DNA of 64,000 bases from Massilia forsythiae (GTDB lineage: Bacteria > Pseudomonadota > Gammaproteobacteria > Burkholderiales > Burkholderiaceae_D). Made by a program: the position numbers and the translations under genes. Positions 8,578-18,437 of the stretch are shown in pieces. Each line of letters opens with the position of its first letter. Position 1 is the stretch's first letter. The stretch covers positions 620,001-684,000 of the forward strand of contig NZ_CP051685.1 in the NCBI RefSeq assembly GCF_012849555.1, given 5' to 3'. The notes under the pieces were generated by a model that did not search any database, had not been told where the DNA came from, and worked only from the letters and a program-made list of their open reading frames with translations.

Positions 8578-11500
8578 TCAGAAGCGCTTGTTGTACTCCA
8601 CCGTCAGCCTGAACGAACGCGGCTGCTGGTAGTTGGTGTACTGGCCGTACTGGGCATAGATCACGTTCTGGTCGCCCTCGTCGTACTGCGATTCCTGGGT
8701 GATCGGACGCTGTGAATTGAGCGCGTTGAACATGTCCAGCTTCACCGCCAGTCCCTTGAGCAGGTTCGGCGTGTAGCTCAGGTTCAGGTCCAGGCGCTTT
8801 TCCCATGGCAGGCGGCCGAGCGACCCGCGCGGCGACGGCTGGCCGCCGCAGAAGTAATACTCGTACTGGTAGCCCGGACCGCCGTAGATCGCGGCATACG
8901 GATTGCCCGGGTCGCCGTTGGCGTCGACTTCGTTGTTGGTGCCCAGGCACAGGCGCGGGCGGCCCGACTGGATCGTCGCGAAGCCGCCGAACGACCATTC
9001 TTCCGTGAACTGGTACACGCCCAGGGCCTTGAACTGGTGCTTGCGATCGTTCGGCAGCAAGCCCTCGCTACCGGGCGCGAATTCCGGAAAGTCCCAGGCC
9101 GCCGAGGTGCCGACCTCGGTCTGGCCCGTGTCGGAACGGGTCTGGCCTTCCATGTTGCCGCGCGAGCGCGACAGCGTGTAGTTGATGCGGCCGAACCAGC
9201 CGTTGCGCATCGGGTGCTCGAGGTAGACGTCCAGCGCCGCATAGGTGCGCTTGGCCTTCGGCTCGCCGATCTGGGCGGCGGTGAAGTGCGCATATTGTCC
9301 CTTGCCGGTGACGACCGGATTGCCGGCGGCGTCGTTGCCGTCCACCCACAGGGTCACGTCGCGGCCCGGGTTATAGATATAGCAGTTGACCGCGCCAGGC
9401 GCCAGGATCGGAATACCGTTCTTTTCGGCGAAGTCGAGGATCGGGCGGGTGTCGCAGCTGTCGTCGATGCCGGCACCCAGCTTGCGGTAGGTGACCTTGG
9501 CGCCGAAGTTCAGGTCCGGGCTCCAGGCCTTGTCGAAGCCGGCCGTGAATTCGTCCTGGTAGTTCGGTTTCAGGTCCTGCACCACCACCGCGCGCGGATC
9601 CTTGCGCTGGTTGTATTCGCCGTCCGGCGATTGCTGGCTGTTGATCGGCACCAGGCCGAGCGGCGCGCCGGTGGCCGGATCGACGCTGGTATAGGTGAAG
9701 TCCTGGTTCAGGTAGGTGGAACGCGAAGCCGCGCGTGCCGCCACCGAGGTCGGCAGCTGCAGGTAATAGCGGCCCAGGCTGCCGTACACCTTGAGGGTGT
9801 TGTCGCCGTTGGCATTCCAGATCGCCGACAGGCGCGGCGCCACCTGGTGCTTCATGTCGACGAATTTCTCGCCATCGCCGTTCGAGTTGCTGTACGCATC
9901 GTTGCGCACGCCGATGTTGAGCTGCAGGTTCCTGGTGGCTTGCCAGCGGTCTTCGAGGTACTGGGCGTTCTGGGTAGCCGAGGCATCGGTGATCGAACTG
10001 AAGATGTTGGAACGGACGTAGTAGCCGGCCAGGCCCGAGCCGCCGAAATTGGCGACGATGCCGGGGCGGCTGAACGACAGCGGCACCGCCTTGTTGGCGT
10101 TGCCCACGCCCACGGTGCGATAGCTCCAGGCGATGCCGCCGCTGGTGGCGACGCCGGCGCCGCTGACGTCGATCTTGACCGAGTCGATACCGGCGCGCAG
10201 GGTATGGTCGCCCAGCTTGTATTCGACGTCGAAGCGGCCCGCCTTGGTGCGGTCCTCGCCCGCCGTCGCGCGGTTGCCCGGGAAAATGTTATGGGTGCGG
10301 AACAGGTTGGGGTCGAACGCCGGCCAGCGGCCGTTGCCGACCACGGAGACCGTCGGCGGCACCGATGTGCCGGTGTTCTGGCCGGCGGCCTCGTAGGTGG
10401 TGCCACGCTCGGTCTTGAGCACGCCGTACAGTGCCGTGATCACCAGGTCGTCCGTGATCTGGCCGTTGTAGCGCAGCGTGTTCAGCTTGGAGCCGGGGGT
10501 TTGCGGGTAATAGGCATCGGTCGGTCCGAGGTTGCGCGCCACTGCCGACGAATACAGGGTGTCGTTCGGGTGGCCGTTCAGGCTGACCAGGTTGTTGGCG
10601 CCCACGGCCGGGTTGTCCAGCACGTAGCCGTACTTGCGGTAGCGGCCGCGGAAGTCGTCGCCCGCGCTGGTGAACTCGAGGCGGTGGTTGTCGGTGATAT
10701 TCCAGTCGAGCTTGCCGAGCCAGCGGTTTTCCCAGGTGCGGTTGGCGTTCCAGCCGCTCTCCGCGATCGTGGCCGGGCTGGCCGAACTGGCGGACGCCAG
10801 GTAGCTTTCGCTGCCGATGGTCTGGTCGGCGGCGACGAACATGAACAGCTTGTCCTTGATGATCGGACCGCCGACGTAGCCGCCGTACTGGTGCTGGGTG
10901 AGCGAGCGGTCGCTGCGCAGCAGGTCGACCTGCCCTTCCTTGCCGGCGTTGTTCGCGTCGCCGGTGTTCGGATACAGGATGTCGCGGCGCTTGGCGCGCC
11001 AGGCGTTCGGCTCCAGCAGATAGGTGGCGCCGGCTTCCCAGGTATTGGTGCCGCTCTTGGACGTCACGTTCAGCACGCCGCCGATCGAACGGCCGAACTC
11101 GGCGCCGAAGCCGCCGGTCAGCACGTTGGCCTGCTGGATTGCGCCGAACGGCAATTCCATCGAACCGAGCTGGCTGAGCGGGTTGGTGATCGGGAAGCCG
11201 TTCAGGTAGAACGAGTTTTCCGAGACGCCGCCGCCGCCGAAGGAGGCGGTGTTGCCGAAGGCCGGGTCGCCCTTGGTGGTGTTCGGCGCCAGCAGCACGA
11301 TCGAGGTCAGGTTCTGCTGGACCGGCAGCTTGGCCAGTTCCTTGGCGGTGAACACCGCGCCGCTGGCGGCCGTGGTGAGATCGATGCGGGTACGGCGGCC
11401 GGTCACCTGGACCGATTGCACGTTGAGAAACGATGAATCGACGCCCTGGCCCAGCAGCACGTCGACTTCGTTGGAGCGCACCACGTTGCCGTTCTGGACC

Positions 11501-11754
11501 AGCTCGACCCGGTAGTGGCCGGGCGGCAGCGAGGTGACCTGGAAGCGGCCGGCGCCATCGACATTGCCGGTACGGCGCAAGCCGGTTTCGGTATTCACCA
11601 GCACGATGCCGGCGCCCGGCGTGCCTTCCACGCGGCCGGTGACGGTGCCGGTGGCGTTCGACTGCGCCAGCGCCGGCGCCACCACCACGGCCGACAGCGC
11701 CATGGCGCCGAACGACAGGGAAAGTGCGTGAACGAGGACGGTTTTCTTGAGCAT
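8578..11754 (-). CDS. Oar-like TonB-dependent receptor with carboxypeptidase-regulatory domain
   Basis: Large outer-membrane receptor of 1058 residues. It starts at MLKKTVLVHALSLS with an AGGAAATCAC ribosome site; earlier in-frame starts are in non-coding leader. A signal peptide ends near APALAQ. A carboxypeptidase-regulatory-like beta domain follows (about residues 30-110: GTVTGRVEGTPGAGIVLVNT, LPPGHYRVEL), then a plug (VQVTGRRTRIDL, FGAEFGRSIGGVLNVTSKSG) and a long barrel ending in EYNKRF. The plug motif FGRSxGGxxNV is typical of the Oar/OmpA-related group, some of which handle peptides or protease products. The substrate is unknown. Its own terminator follows. Confidence 0.9.
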   Translation of the reverse strand: MLKKTVLVHALSLSFGAMALSAVVVAPALAQSNATGTVTGRVEGTPGAGIVLVNTETGLRRTGNVDGAGRFQVTSLPPGHYRVELVQNGNVVRSNEVDVLLGQGVDSSFLNVQSVQVTGRRTRIDLTTAASGAVFTAKELAKLPVQQNLTSIVLLAPNTTKGDPAFGNTASFGGGGVSENSFYLNGFPITNPLSQLGSMELPFGAIQQANVLTGGFGAEFGRSIGGVLNVTSKSGTNTWEAGATYLLEPNAWRAKRRDILYPNTGDANNAGKEGQVDLLRSDRSLTQHQYGGYVGGPIIKDKLFMFVAADQTIGSESYLASASSASPATIAESGWNANRTWENRWLGKLDWNITDNHRLEFTSAGDDFRGRYRKYGYVLDNPAVGANNLVSLNGHPNDTLYSSAVARNLGPTDAYYPQTPGSKLNTLRYNGQITDDLVITALYGVLKTERGTTYEAAGQNTGTSVPPTVSVVGNGRWPAFDPNLFRTHNIFPGNRATAGEDRTKAGRFDVEYKLGDHTLRAGIDSVKIDVSGAGVATSGGIAWSYRTVGVGNANKAVPLSFSRPGIVANFGGSGLAGYYVRSNIFSSITDASATQNAQYLEDRWQATRNLQLNIGVRNDAYSNSNGDGEKFVDMKHQVAPRLSAIWNANGDNTLKVYGSLGRYYLQLPTSVAARAASRSTYLNQDFTYTSVDPATGAPLGLVPINSQQSPDGEYNQRKDPRAVVVQDLKPNYQDEFTAGFDKAWSPDLNFGAKVTYRKLGAGIDDSCDTRPILDFAEKNGIPILAPGAVNCYIYNPGRDVTLWVDGNDAAGNPVVTGKGQYAHFTAAQIGEPKAKRTYAALDVYLEHPMRNGWFGRINYTLSRSRGNMEGQTRSDTGQTEVGTSAAWDFPEFAPGSEGLLPNDRKHQFKALGVYQFTEEWSFGGFATIQSGRPRLCLGTNNEVDANGDPGNPYAAIYGGPGYQYEYYFCGGQPSPRGSLGRLPWEKRLDLNLSYTPNLLKGLAVKLDMFNALNSQRPITQESQYDEGDQNVIYAQYGQYTNYQQPRSFRLTVEYNKRF

Positions 11755-11894
11755 GTGATTTCCTGTTTTGGTAGCGGGCCGGTTGATGGTCCGGCCGGTC
11801 TGCTGCGGTTGATCACGGATGCGCATTGCGCGCGTTTTTTCTCTCTCTACCTCCAACCCACATGCATCGCTTGTGTGTTGAAAATATGTACAAG

Positions 11895-11924
11895 ATAGAA
11901 ACATAACTATTAATCCCGTGTCAA
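11895..11924 (-). promoter_or_regulatory. Possible sigma-70 promoter of the Oar-like receptor
   Basis: On the reverse strand TTGACA (11919-11924) is followed after 17-18 bases by a weak -10 (TTTCTA or TTCTAT). It would give a leader of roughly 135 bases before the ATG at 11754. The -35 is consensus and the -10 poor, so this is tentative. Confidence 0.35.
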
Positions 11925-12200
11925 TTTCCACAGAGAACTTTAAATGCATATCGAATGACGATTTTCTTGCACCAGAACAGTCTTCAAACATGCCGCATTT
12001 TTGCGTTGCAATAGAAAAAACCCCGTATTTACAAGGATTTGACGAATATTTTTTAATAAATGGGAAAATTTCGGCAAAACCTGGAAGTGGACGGATGGAT
12101 TATGGGTTAATCGTATTACTCCTGATTTTCACGATGGTCCCGCCATGCACCAGAAAATGGCGGTTTCACGATTCGGCCATGCGATCTGGGCATTCCACAG

Positions 12201-12241
12201 GCATGCAAAAGAATGCGAATCTCGATCGGTTTTTTGCATGC
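12201..12241. repeat. Inverted repeat gcatgcaaaa ... ttttgcatgc
   Basis: Arms of 10 bases (12201-12210 and 12232-12241) are separated by 21 bases. It could be a regulatory site or an RNA hairpin in the region between the two receptor genes. No coding sequence overlaps it. Confidence 0.4.
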
Positions 12242-12290
12242 CGTTGGAGGGAAACAACATATATCGGGCATGTCGTGGCCACCAATGAAC

Positions 12291-12326
12291 AACGCCCCGG
12301 CGTGGATCACTCCACGCCGGGGCGTT
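12291..12326. terminator. Perfect 16-bp hairpin downstream of a TonB receptor
   Basis: aacgccccggcgtgga (12291-12306) pairs perfectly with tccacgccggggcgtt (12311-12326) around a tcac tetraloop. It lies 51 bases after the stop of the reverse-strand receptor ending at 12377. The stem is very strong, but neither flank has a clean T-run, so it may work as a terminator or as an mRNA 3'-end stabiliser. Confidence 0.55.
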
Positions 12327-12376
12327 CATCTGCATGGCACGACGGCGTCATGCCGTCATGCCATCCATCAGGCCGG

Positions 12377-15250
12377 TTAGAACATGTAGCTCAGGCCCAG
12401 GCTGTAGAAACGGCCGACCGCGCCCGCCTGGTGCAGCGAAGCGTTGTACGAGGTCTGCGCCGAGGCGTTACCGTAGGTGCCGACGTCGAACGGCGGCTGC
12501 TTGTCGAACAGGTTCAGGATCGAACCCTTCAGCGTCAGGTTCTGGCTCAGCTTGTACTGCACGTTCAGGTTGGTCGAGGTAAACGACGCCACGTGGCAGT
12601 AGTAGTCCGGCTGGGTCAGGCCCTGGAAGTAGGTGCGGCCACCGACGTCCAGTGCGGACGAGGCGCAGCTGTCGCCGCCGACGGACGGGTCCAGGGTCGA
12701 GAAGCGGCTGGTGTAGTTCACCGTCGCGTTCACGTCCAGCGGACCTTGCGCATAGCCCAGGCTGAACTGCGCGCGGTTCTTCGGCGAACCGGTCGCACCC
12801 GAGACGATCGACGGACCCTGGGTACCGGCCAGCTGGTACACCACGCCCGCCACGTTCTGCTCGTAGCTGAAGGTATGCGCCGCGCTCAGGCCGGCGCGCA
12901 CCACGCCCATGTCGCTCGGCAGGCGCCAGCGGTAGTTGACGTCCGCCTCGATGCCGCTGGTCTTGGTCGAACCGGCATTGATGTACGGCGACTGGGCGTA
13001 CGAGATCAGGCCCACCGACGGGTTGCCGACCACGGTGTTCTGGCCGACGCCGGTGGCGATGTCGGTCGGGCTGACCGGATTACGCACGAAGGTCGGGACG
13101 TAGTTCGGGTCGTTGCCGGCCGCGGTCACGATCTGGTTGTTGACCTGGATGCGGTAGTAGTCCAGGGTGGCGTTCAGGCCGCGAACCGGCTCGACCACGA
13201 AGCCCAGGGTGTACGACTTCGACTTCTCCGGCGACAGGTTCTGGCTGGTGGTCTGGACATAGGCCGGATTGATGCCGCAGGCGCCGTTGACCGGGGTGCC
13301 GGCGGCGTACTGGTTGCCGGTCGGGCACAGGATCGGGTCGTTGATCGCGTTGTACTGGAAGAACGAACCGGCGTTGCCGGTCTCGGCCGGGTTCGGCGCG
13401 CGGAAGCCGCGCGCGAAGGTGCCGCGCAGCGCGAACTGCTGCACCGGGGTCCACTTGAAGCTGGCGGCCGGGGTGAACGAATTACCGTAGGTATCGTAGT
13501 GGTCGTAGCGGCTCGACAGATGCAGTTCGACGTTCTTGATCGGGGTGGCCTGCAGTTCGGCGAAGGCGGCGGTGTTGGTTTCCGAACCGATCACGAAGGC
13601 CGAGGTATTGCCGACCTGGCCGTTCGCGGTCAGCGACGAGGCCGGTGCATCCCAGGTACGCTTGTGCCAGTGCACGCCGGCCGCCAGGGCCAGCGGGCCG
13701 GCGCCCAGTTGCATCAGTTCGCGCGAACCGACGGCGTCGAAGTAGTTCAGCCTCGATTCCAGCGAGTTCGAGAAGCGCGGCGACACCTGGGCGATCAGGG
13801 CCGGCGAGTTATTGCCCAGCACGTTCCACTGGCCGCTGTTGATCAGGCGGTACAGTGCGGCACGGTCCACGTAACCGCTGTAGTCGATGTCGACCTTGAC
13901 CTTGGTCAGGCCGCCAGCCACGTTGACGTCCCAGCCGTAGGCGCTGCCGGTCAGGTCGAGTGCCAGGCGGGTCGAGGTCGAGGTGTTGTCCTGCTGCGAG
14001 GCGCCGTCCAGGCCCGGGATGTAGCCGTACAGGCGGGCGTTGTTGGCGAACGTGTTGGTCAGGTTGGCGCCGACCGCTGCGCCCGGGGCGAACAGGGTGC
14101 TGGGCACGCGGCCGACGTTGGTGACCAGCACGCCGTTGTTGAGCGTGGTGGCGCCGGCATAGGTGGTCGGCGAGTAGGTCGGCGGAACGCCGCGGTTGTT
14201 CACGCTGTCACGCTTGAACATCGAACCCTTGAACGCCAGTTCCCAGTTGTTGCTCAGCTTCTTGGTCATGCCGAGCAGGACATTCAGGTTTTCGCTTTCC
14301 GGCTGGATGAAGCCGGTGGTATCGCGCACCGCGCAGCCGCCGGCGCGGTACAGGGTGTAGTTGCAGCTCGGATCCAGGAACTGGAAGTTGGCCGCGTTGT
14401 TGGCGCCGCCGGTGCCCGACGGGTTGTACAGGAACGGCGAGCTGGCCGCGACCAGGTTGCCGTTCAGCGAAGTCGGCACGCCCAGGGTCAGGTTGTTGCC
14501 GCCGCGCGAACGCCAATCGCGGTTGTCCCAGGCGAACTGGTCGCGGTCGGCGACCTTGATCGCGCCCTGGTGGCGCCATTCGGCGGTGACGAAGGCGTTG
14601 TAGCCGTCCTTGTCGAGGTCGCCGATACCGGTGCTCAGCGATGCGCGGTGGGTCGCGCCGCCGCCGTGCTGGGTATCGCCGCCTTCGGCAGTGAGGCGGG
14701 TGCCGGTGAAGTTCTTCTTCAGCTTGATGTTGACCACGCCCGCGACCGCGTCCGAACCGTACAGCGACGAGGCGCCGCTCTTCAGGATTTCGATGCTGTC
14801 GATGGCGTCGAACGGGATGTTCGAGACGTCGACGAAGGAACGCTGCGAGTCGTCGCCGATCGCGTACGGCGACATGCGGTGGCCGTCGATCAGCACCAGG
14901 GTCGAGCCGACGGTCAGGCCGCGCAGCGACACGCCGGAGGCGCCGTTGGCGAATGCGCCCGAGAAGCCGGTGCCCAGCGTACCGGCGCCGTTGGCGGCCA
15001 GGTCGTTGAGCAGTTCGGCGACGGAAGTCTTACCACTGCGCTGGATGTCTTGCGCGGTCAGCACCTGCACCGGAGTCGGCGTCTCGGTGTCGGCACGGCT
15101 GATCAGCGAGCCGGTCACGACCACGCGCTGTGGAACCGCGCCGCCGGCGGCTTCGGTGGTTTGTGCCAGTGCGGGCAGGGATGCCACCAGGGCACCGCTC
15201 GCGATTGCGCACGAAATCGCAAATGGCAACGACTTCAATTTGAACGTCAT
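12377..15250 (-). CDS. TonB-dependent receptor
   Basis: Outer-membrane active-transport receptor of 957 residues. It starts at MTFKLKSLPFAI with a ggagaagtatcc ribosome site. The signal peptide ends near PALAQT. The plug starts at VVVTGSLISRADTETPTPVQV and contains SLRGLTVGSTLVLIDGHRM and the IEILKSGASSLYGSDAVAGVVN motif. The barrel includes GTFARGFRAPNPAETGN and ends in GLSYMF, with terminal phenylalanine as in porin-like barrels. No signalling domain is present. It shares the plug style of the receptors at 573 and 18632 and probably belongs to the same broad family, though internal loops differ. The substrate is unknown. Confidence 0.92.
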   Translation of the reverse strand: MTFKLKSLPFAISCAIASGALVASLPALAQTTEAAGGAVPQRVVVTGSLISRADTETPTPVQVLTAQDIQRSGKTSVAELLNDLAANGAGTLGTGFSGAFANGASGVSLRGLTVGSTLVLIDGHRMSPYAIGDDSQRSFVDVSNIPFDAIDSIEILKSGASSLYGSDAVAGVVNIKLKKNFTGTRLTAEGGDTQHGGGATHRASLSTGIGDLDKDGYNAFVTAEWRHQGAIKVADRDQFAWDNRDWRSRGGNNLTLGVPTSLNGNLVAASSPFLYNPSGTGGANNAANFQFLDPSCNYTLYRAGGCAVRDTTGFIQPESENLNVLLGMTKKLSNNWELAFKGSMFKRDSVNNRGVPPTYSPTTYAGATTLNNGVLVTNVGRVPSTLFAPGAAVGANLTNTFANNARLYGYIPGLDGASQQDNTSTSTRLALDLTGSAYGWDVNVAGGLTKVKVDIDYSGYVDRAALYRLINSGQWNVLGNNSPALIAQVSPRFSNSLESRLNYFDAVGSRELMQLGAGPLALAAGVHWHKRTWDAPASSLTANGQVGNTSAFVIGSETNTAAFAELQATPIKNVELHLSSRYDHYDTYGNSFTPAASFKWTPVQQFALRGTFARGFRAPNPAETGNAGSFFQYNAINDPILCPTGNQYAAGTPVNGACGINPAYVQTTSQNLSPEKSKSYTLGFVVEPVRGLNATLDYYRIQVNNQIVTAAGNDPNYVPTFVRNPVSPTDIATGVGQNTVVGNPSVGLISYAQSPYINAGSTKTSGIEADVNYRWRLPSDMGVVRAGLSAAHTFSYEQNVAGVVYQLAGTQGPSIVSGATGSPKNRAQFSLGYAQGPLDVNATVNYTSRFSTLDPSVGGDSCASSALDVGGRTYFQGLTQPDYYCHVASFTSTNLNVQYKLSQNLTLKGSILNLFDKQPPFDVGTYGNASAQTSYNASLHQAGAVGRFYSLGLSYMF

Positions 15251-15904
15251 GGATACTTCTCCTTCTCGGATTCTCTCAAAGTGGTTTCTTCGATCGCATT
15301 CGCCACCGGCACGTGCTGATCCGCCGGATAGGCTGTGCCACGGCGGAAAATGCACGGCCGGTCAGCCTGATTGCTACGCTTCCTGCATTTATTGGTACTT
15401 TGTTTTCATGCCCGCGATTAGACGAACATCCTCAATCGACATTAGATCTACATCAAACGTAACTGATCTAATGATAAAACCACGCCAAAAGCAAAAGTGT
15501 CAATGAAACACGGTTTGTTAAAGGCGCAGAAACAACAGAATCACAAACATTGATTTGCGATGATTATGTTTGGTGCGACGCAACAACGATAATGGTGCAA
15601 ATTGTTTTCACGATGCCCATTTTTGGTGAAAACCCCGATAAATACGCATCCTGCATAAAAACATGTATTTACTGCAAGAATGTGCAGTGCACCATCGCGA
15701 AATTCATGGGAACGTGGATGACGTTCTTATGCAGCAATAAACGATTTTAGATCGAAATTTTTTGTTCTTGAAAAAACGACCAGCCGTTGTAATTTCACCA
15801 CGCCAACGGATGCCCGCAAGATCGTCGGCCGCCCTCCCCCGGCGCTTGCTGATGGCTTATACTTGCCGTTTGCCTCCGGCCCGGCGCCGGTCTCGATTGT
15901 CACC
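15251..15904. other. Long AT-rich intergenic region upstream of TonB receptor
   Basis: About 650 bases without a credible gene, clearly AT-richer than the rest of the window between 15380 and 15800. It separates the divergent receptor (reverse) and FAD dehydrogenase (forward) genes. A reverse promoter candidate is at 15474-15503. No riboswitch or tRNA-like fold was recognised. Confidence 0.5.
15474..15503 (-). promoter_or_regulatory. Probable sigma-70 promoter of TonB receptor
   Basis: On the reverse strand a consensus TTGACA (15498-15503) is followed by an 18-base spacer and TTTTAT (15474-15479, four of six matches to TATAAT). Initiation near 15467 would leave an unusually long leader of about 217 bases before the receptor ATG at 15250. 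Confidence 0.5.
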
Positions 15905-17548
15905 ATGCTGCGAATTAACGAACTCAAACTCCCCCTGGATCACCCCGAACACGCCCTGCGCGACGCCATCGTCGGCCGGCTGGGTATCGATGGCGCCGAC
16001 CTGATCGACTTCACCGTCTTCAAGCGCAGCTACGACGCGCGCAAGCGCAGCGCCATCGTGCTGATCTACGCGCTCGACGTCGAGGTGCGCGGCGAAGCGG
16101 CCGTGCTGGCGCGCCTGGCGCGCGACCAGTACGTCGTGCCCGCGCCCGACACCGGCTACAAGTTCGTCGAGGCCGGCCCCGGCGCCTTCGACGCGGCGCG
16201 TCCGGTGGTGGTCGGCATGGGACCCTGCGGCCTGTTCGTGGCGCTGATCCTGGCGCAGATGGGCCTGAAGCCGATCGTGCTGGAACGCGGCAAGGAAGTG
16301 CGCGAGCGCACCGTCGACACCTTCGGCTTCTGGAGGAAGCGCAAGCTCGACACCGAGTCGAACGTGCAGTTCGGCGAAGGCGGCGCCGGCACCTTTTCTG
16401 ATGGAAAGCTGTACAGCCAGATCAAGGACCCGAAGCATTACGGCCGCAAGGTGCTGTCCGAATTCGTGAAATCGGGCGCGCCGGAAGAGATCCTGTACGT
16501 CAGCAAGCCGCACATCGGCACCTTCCGCCTGGTCAAGATGGTCGAGCAGATGCGCGCCGAGATCCTGGCGCTGGGCGGCGAGATCCGCTTCAAGACGCGC
16601 GTCGACGACGTGCTGGTCGAGGGCGAAGGCACGTCGAATCGCCAGGTCGTCGGCGTCAAGCTGGCCTCGGGCGAGGTGCTGGCCACGCGCCACCTGGTGA
16701 TGGCGATCGGCCACAGCGCGCGCGACACCTTCCAGGTGCTGTACGACCGCGGCGTATACGTCGAGGCCAAGCCGTTCTCGATCGGCTTTCGCGTCGAGCA
16801 CCCGCAATCGCTGATCGATACCTGCCGCTTCGGCCCCAACGCCGGCAACAAGATCCTCGGCGCGGCCGACTACAAGATCGTGCACCATGCCTCCAACGGC
16901 CGCAGCGTGTACAGCTTCTGCATGTGCCCGGGCGGCACCGTGGTGGCGGCATCGTCCGAGGAAGGCCGCGTGGTCACCAACGGCATGAGCCAGTATTCGC
17001 GCAACGAGCGCAACGCCAACAGCGCGATCGTGGTCGGCATCACGCCCAGCGACTATCCGGGCCACCCGCTGGCCGGCGTGGCCTTCCAGCGCGAGCTGGA
17101 GTCGCGTGCCTTTATCCTCGGCGGCGGCAACTACGACGCCCCGGGCCAGCTGATGGGCGACTTCGTCAAGGGCCGCCCGTCGACGGCGTTCGGCTCGGTG
17201 ACGCCGTCGTTCAAGCCGGCGGTGCACCTGACCGACCTGGCGCCCGCCCTGCCCGACTACGCCACGCTGGCGCTGCGCGAAGCCTTCGTCGCCTTCGACA
17301 AGCAGATCCGCGGCTACTACAAGGAAGACGCGGTGCTGACCGGGGTCGAGACGCGCACCTCGTCACCGATCCGCATCAAGCGCCACGACGACAGCCTGCA
17401 GAGCCTGAACACGCGCGGCCTGTACCCGGCCGGCGAAGGCGCGGGCTATGCCGGCGGCATCATGTCGGCCGCGGTGGACGGCATCCGCGTGGCGGAAGCG
17501 GTGGCGCTGTCGATGGCGGACAGCGCCATCCCGCTGCATGCCGCCTGA
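15905..17548 (+). CDS. FAD-dependent dehydrogenase (COG2509-type)
   Basis: A soluble 547-residue flavoprotein of unknown substrate. It starts at MLRINELKLPLDH; an earlier in-frame ATG lacks support. Residues 1-90 form a small N-terminal domain typical of this family (VFKRSYDARKRS). The FAD dinucleotide motif VVVGMGPCGLFVALILAQMG lies near residue 100, followed by the ERGKEV strand. FGEGGAGTFSDGKLYSQIKD and the C-terminal YPAGEGAGYAGGIMSAAVDG complete the FAD site. No membrane segment or signal is seen. Its stop codon overlaps the start of the exporter gene by 11 bases, so the two are translationally coupled. Confidence 0.85.
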   Translation: MLRINELKLPLDHPEHALRDAIVGRLGIDGADLIDFTVFKRSYDARKRSAIVLIYALDVEVRGEAAVLARLARDQYVVPAPDTGYKFVEAGPGAFDAARPVVVGMGPCGLFVALILAQMGLKPIVLERGKEVRERTVDTFGFWRKRKLDTESNVQFGEGGAGTFSDGKLYSQIKDPKHYGRKVLSEFVKSGAPEEILYVSKPHIGTFRLVKMVEQMRAEILALGGEIRFKTRVDDVLVEGEGTSNRQVVGVKLASGEVLATRHLVMAIGHSARDTFQVLYDRGVYVEAKPFSIGFRVEHPQSLIDTCRFGPNAGNKILGAADYKIVHHASNGRSVYSFCMCPGGTVVAASSEEGRVVTNGMSQYSRNERNANSAIVVGITPSDYPGHPLAGVAFQRELESRAFILGGGNYDAPGQLMGDFVKGRPSTAFGSVTPSFKPAVHLTDLAPALPDYATLALREAFVAFDKQIRGYYKEDAVLTGVETRTSSPIRIKRHDDSLQSLNTRGLYPAGEGAGYAGGIMSAAVDGIRVAEAVALSMADSAIPLHAA

Positions 17549-18437
17549 TACGGACGGCGCCACCCTCGCCCGCGAACGCGCCGCGCACGACGGCCCGGCG
17601 GCGGCGCCGCTGCTGGCGCTGCTGGGGTCGATGGTCTCGACCTACGTCGGGGCCGCCATCGCCAAGCACCTGTTCCCGCAGGTCGGCAGCCAGGGCGTGA
17701 CGGCGCTGCGCGTCGGGCTGGCGGCGTGCCTGCTGCTGGCCTGGTTCCGGCCATGGCGCCGCCCGCTGGCGCGCGCGCACGTGCCCGACCTGCTGGTGTA
17801 CGGCGCGATGCTGGGCTGCATGAACCTGCTGATCTACGGCGCCTTTGCGCGCATCCCGATCGGCATCGCGGTCGCCATCGAAGTCACCGGGCCGCTGCTG
17901 GTGGTGCTGGCCGGCTCGCGCCGCATCGGCGACTTCGCCTGGCTGGCGTGCGCCGTGCTCGGCTTGTGGCTGCTGCTGCCCGTGCATGCGCATGCGGCGG
18001 CCCTCGATCCGCTCGGCGTGCTGCTGGCCGGCGGCGCCGCGCTGTGCTGGGCCATGTACATCGTGTTCGGCAAGCGCGTCTCGGCCCTGCAGGGCGGCCA
18101 GGCGGTGGCCTGGGGCATGCTGGCGGCGGTGCTGTTCACGGTGCCGGTGGGCGTATTCCATGCCGGCGCGGCCCTGCTGGCGCCCGGCGTGCTGGCGGCC
18201 GGGCTGGGCGTGGCGCTGCTGTCGAGCGCCCTGCCGTATTCGCTGGAGATGACGGCACTCAAGCGCCTGCCGCGGCGCGTGTTCGGCCTGGTGGTCAGCG
18301 CCTCGCCGGCGGTGAGCGCGCTGGCCGGCTGGCTGGTGCTGGGCGAGCGCTTGGCGCCGCTGCAATGGCTGGCGATCGTGCTGGTGATGCTGGCCTCGGC
18401 CGGCAGCGCGTTGACCGCGGCCACCGTCGAAAAGTAA
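17538..18437 (+). CDS. rhtA: EamA/RhtA-type amino-acid exporter
   Basis: Inner-membrane exporter of the drug/metabolite transporter superfamily, 299 residues with about ten hydrophobic helices. Conserved stretches match E. coli RhtA (threonine/homoserine exporter), notably IAVAIEVTGPLLVVLAGSRR, VLGLWLLLPV and LSSALPYSLEMTALKRLP. The start ATG lies inside the end of the upstream dehydrogenase gene (11-base overlap). The RhtA assignment rests on these motifs; the substrate in this organism is inferred. The next gene starts 194 bases later behind its own leader. Confidence 0.82.
   Translation: MPPDTDGATLARERAAHDGPAAAPLLALLGSMVSTYVGAAIAKHLFPQVGSQGVTALRVGLAACLLLAWFRPWRRPLARAHVPDLLVYGAMLGCMNLLIYGAFARIPIGIAVAIEVTGPLLVVLAGSRRIGDFAWLACAVLGLWLLLPVHAHAAALDPLGVLLAGGAALCWAMYIVFGKRVSALQGGQAVAWGMLAAVLFTVPVGVFHAGAALLAPGVLAAGLGVALLSSALPYSLEMTALKRLPRRVFGLVVSASPAVSALAGWLVLGERLAPLQWLAIVLVMLASAGSALTAATVEK

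Larger units (their letters stand above)
11755..12376. other. Long AT-rich intergenic region between two reverse-strand receptors
   Basis: No credible gene is seen over about 620 bases. The half nearest the Oar-like receptor (11830-12130) is strongly AT-rich and should hold its promoter and leader. The half nearest the next receptor contains two symmetrical elements, an inverted repeat at 12201-12241 and a perfect hairpin at 12291-12326. Confidence 0.5.
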
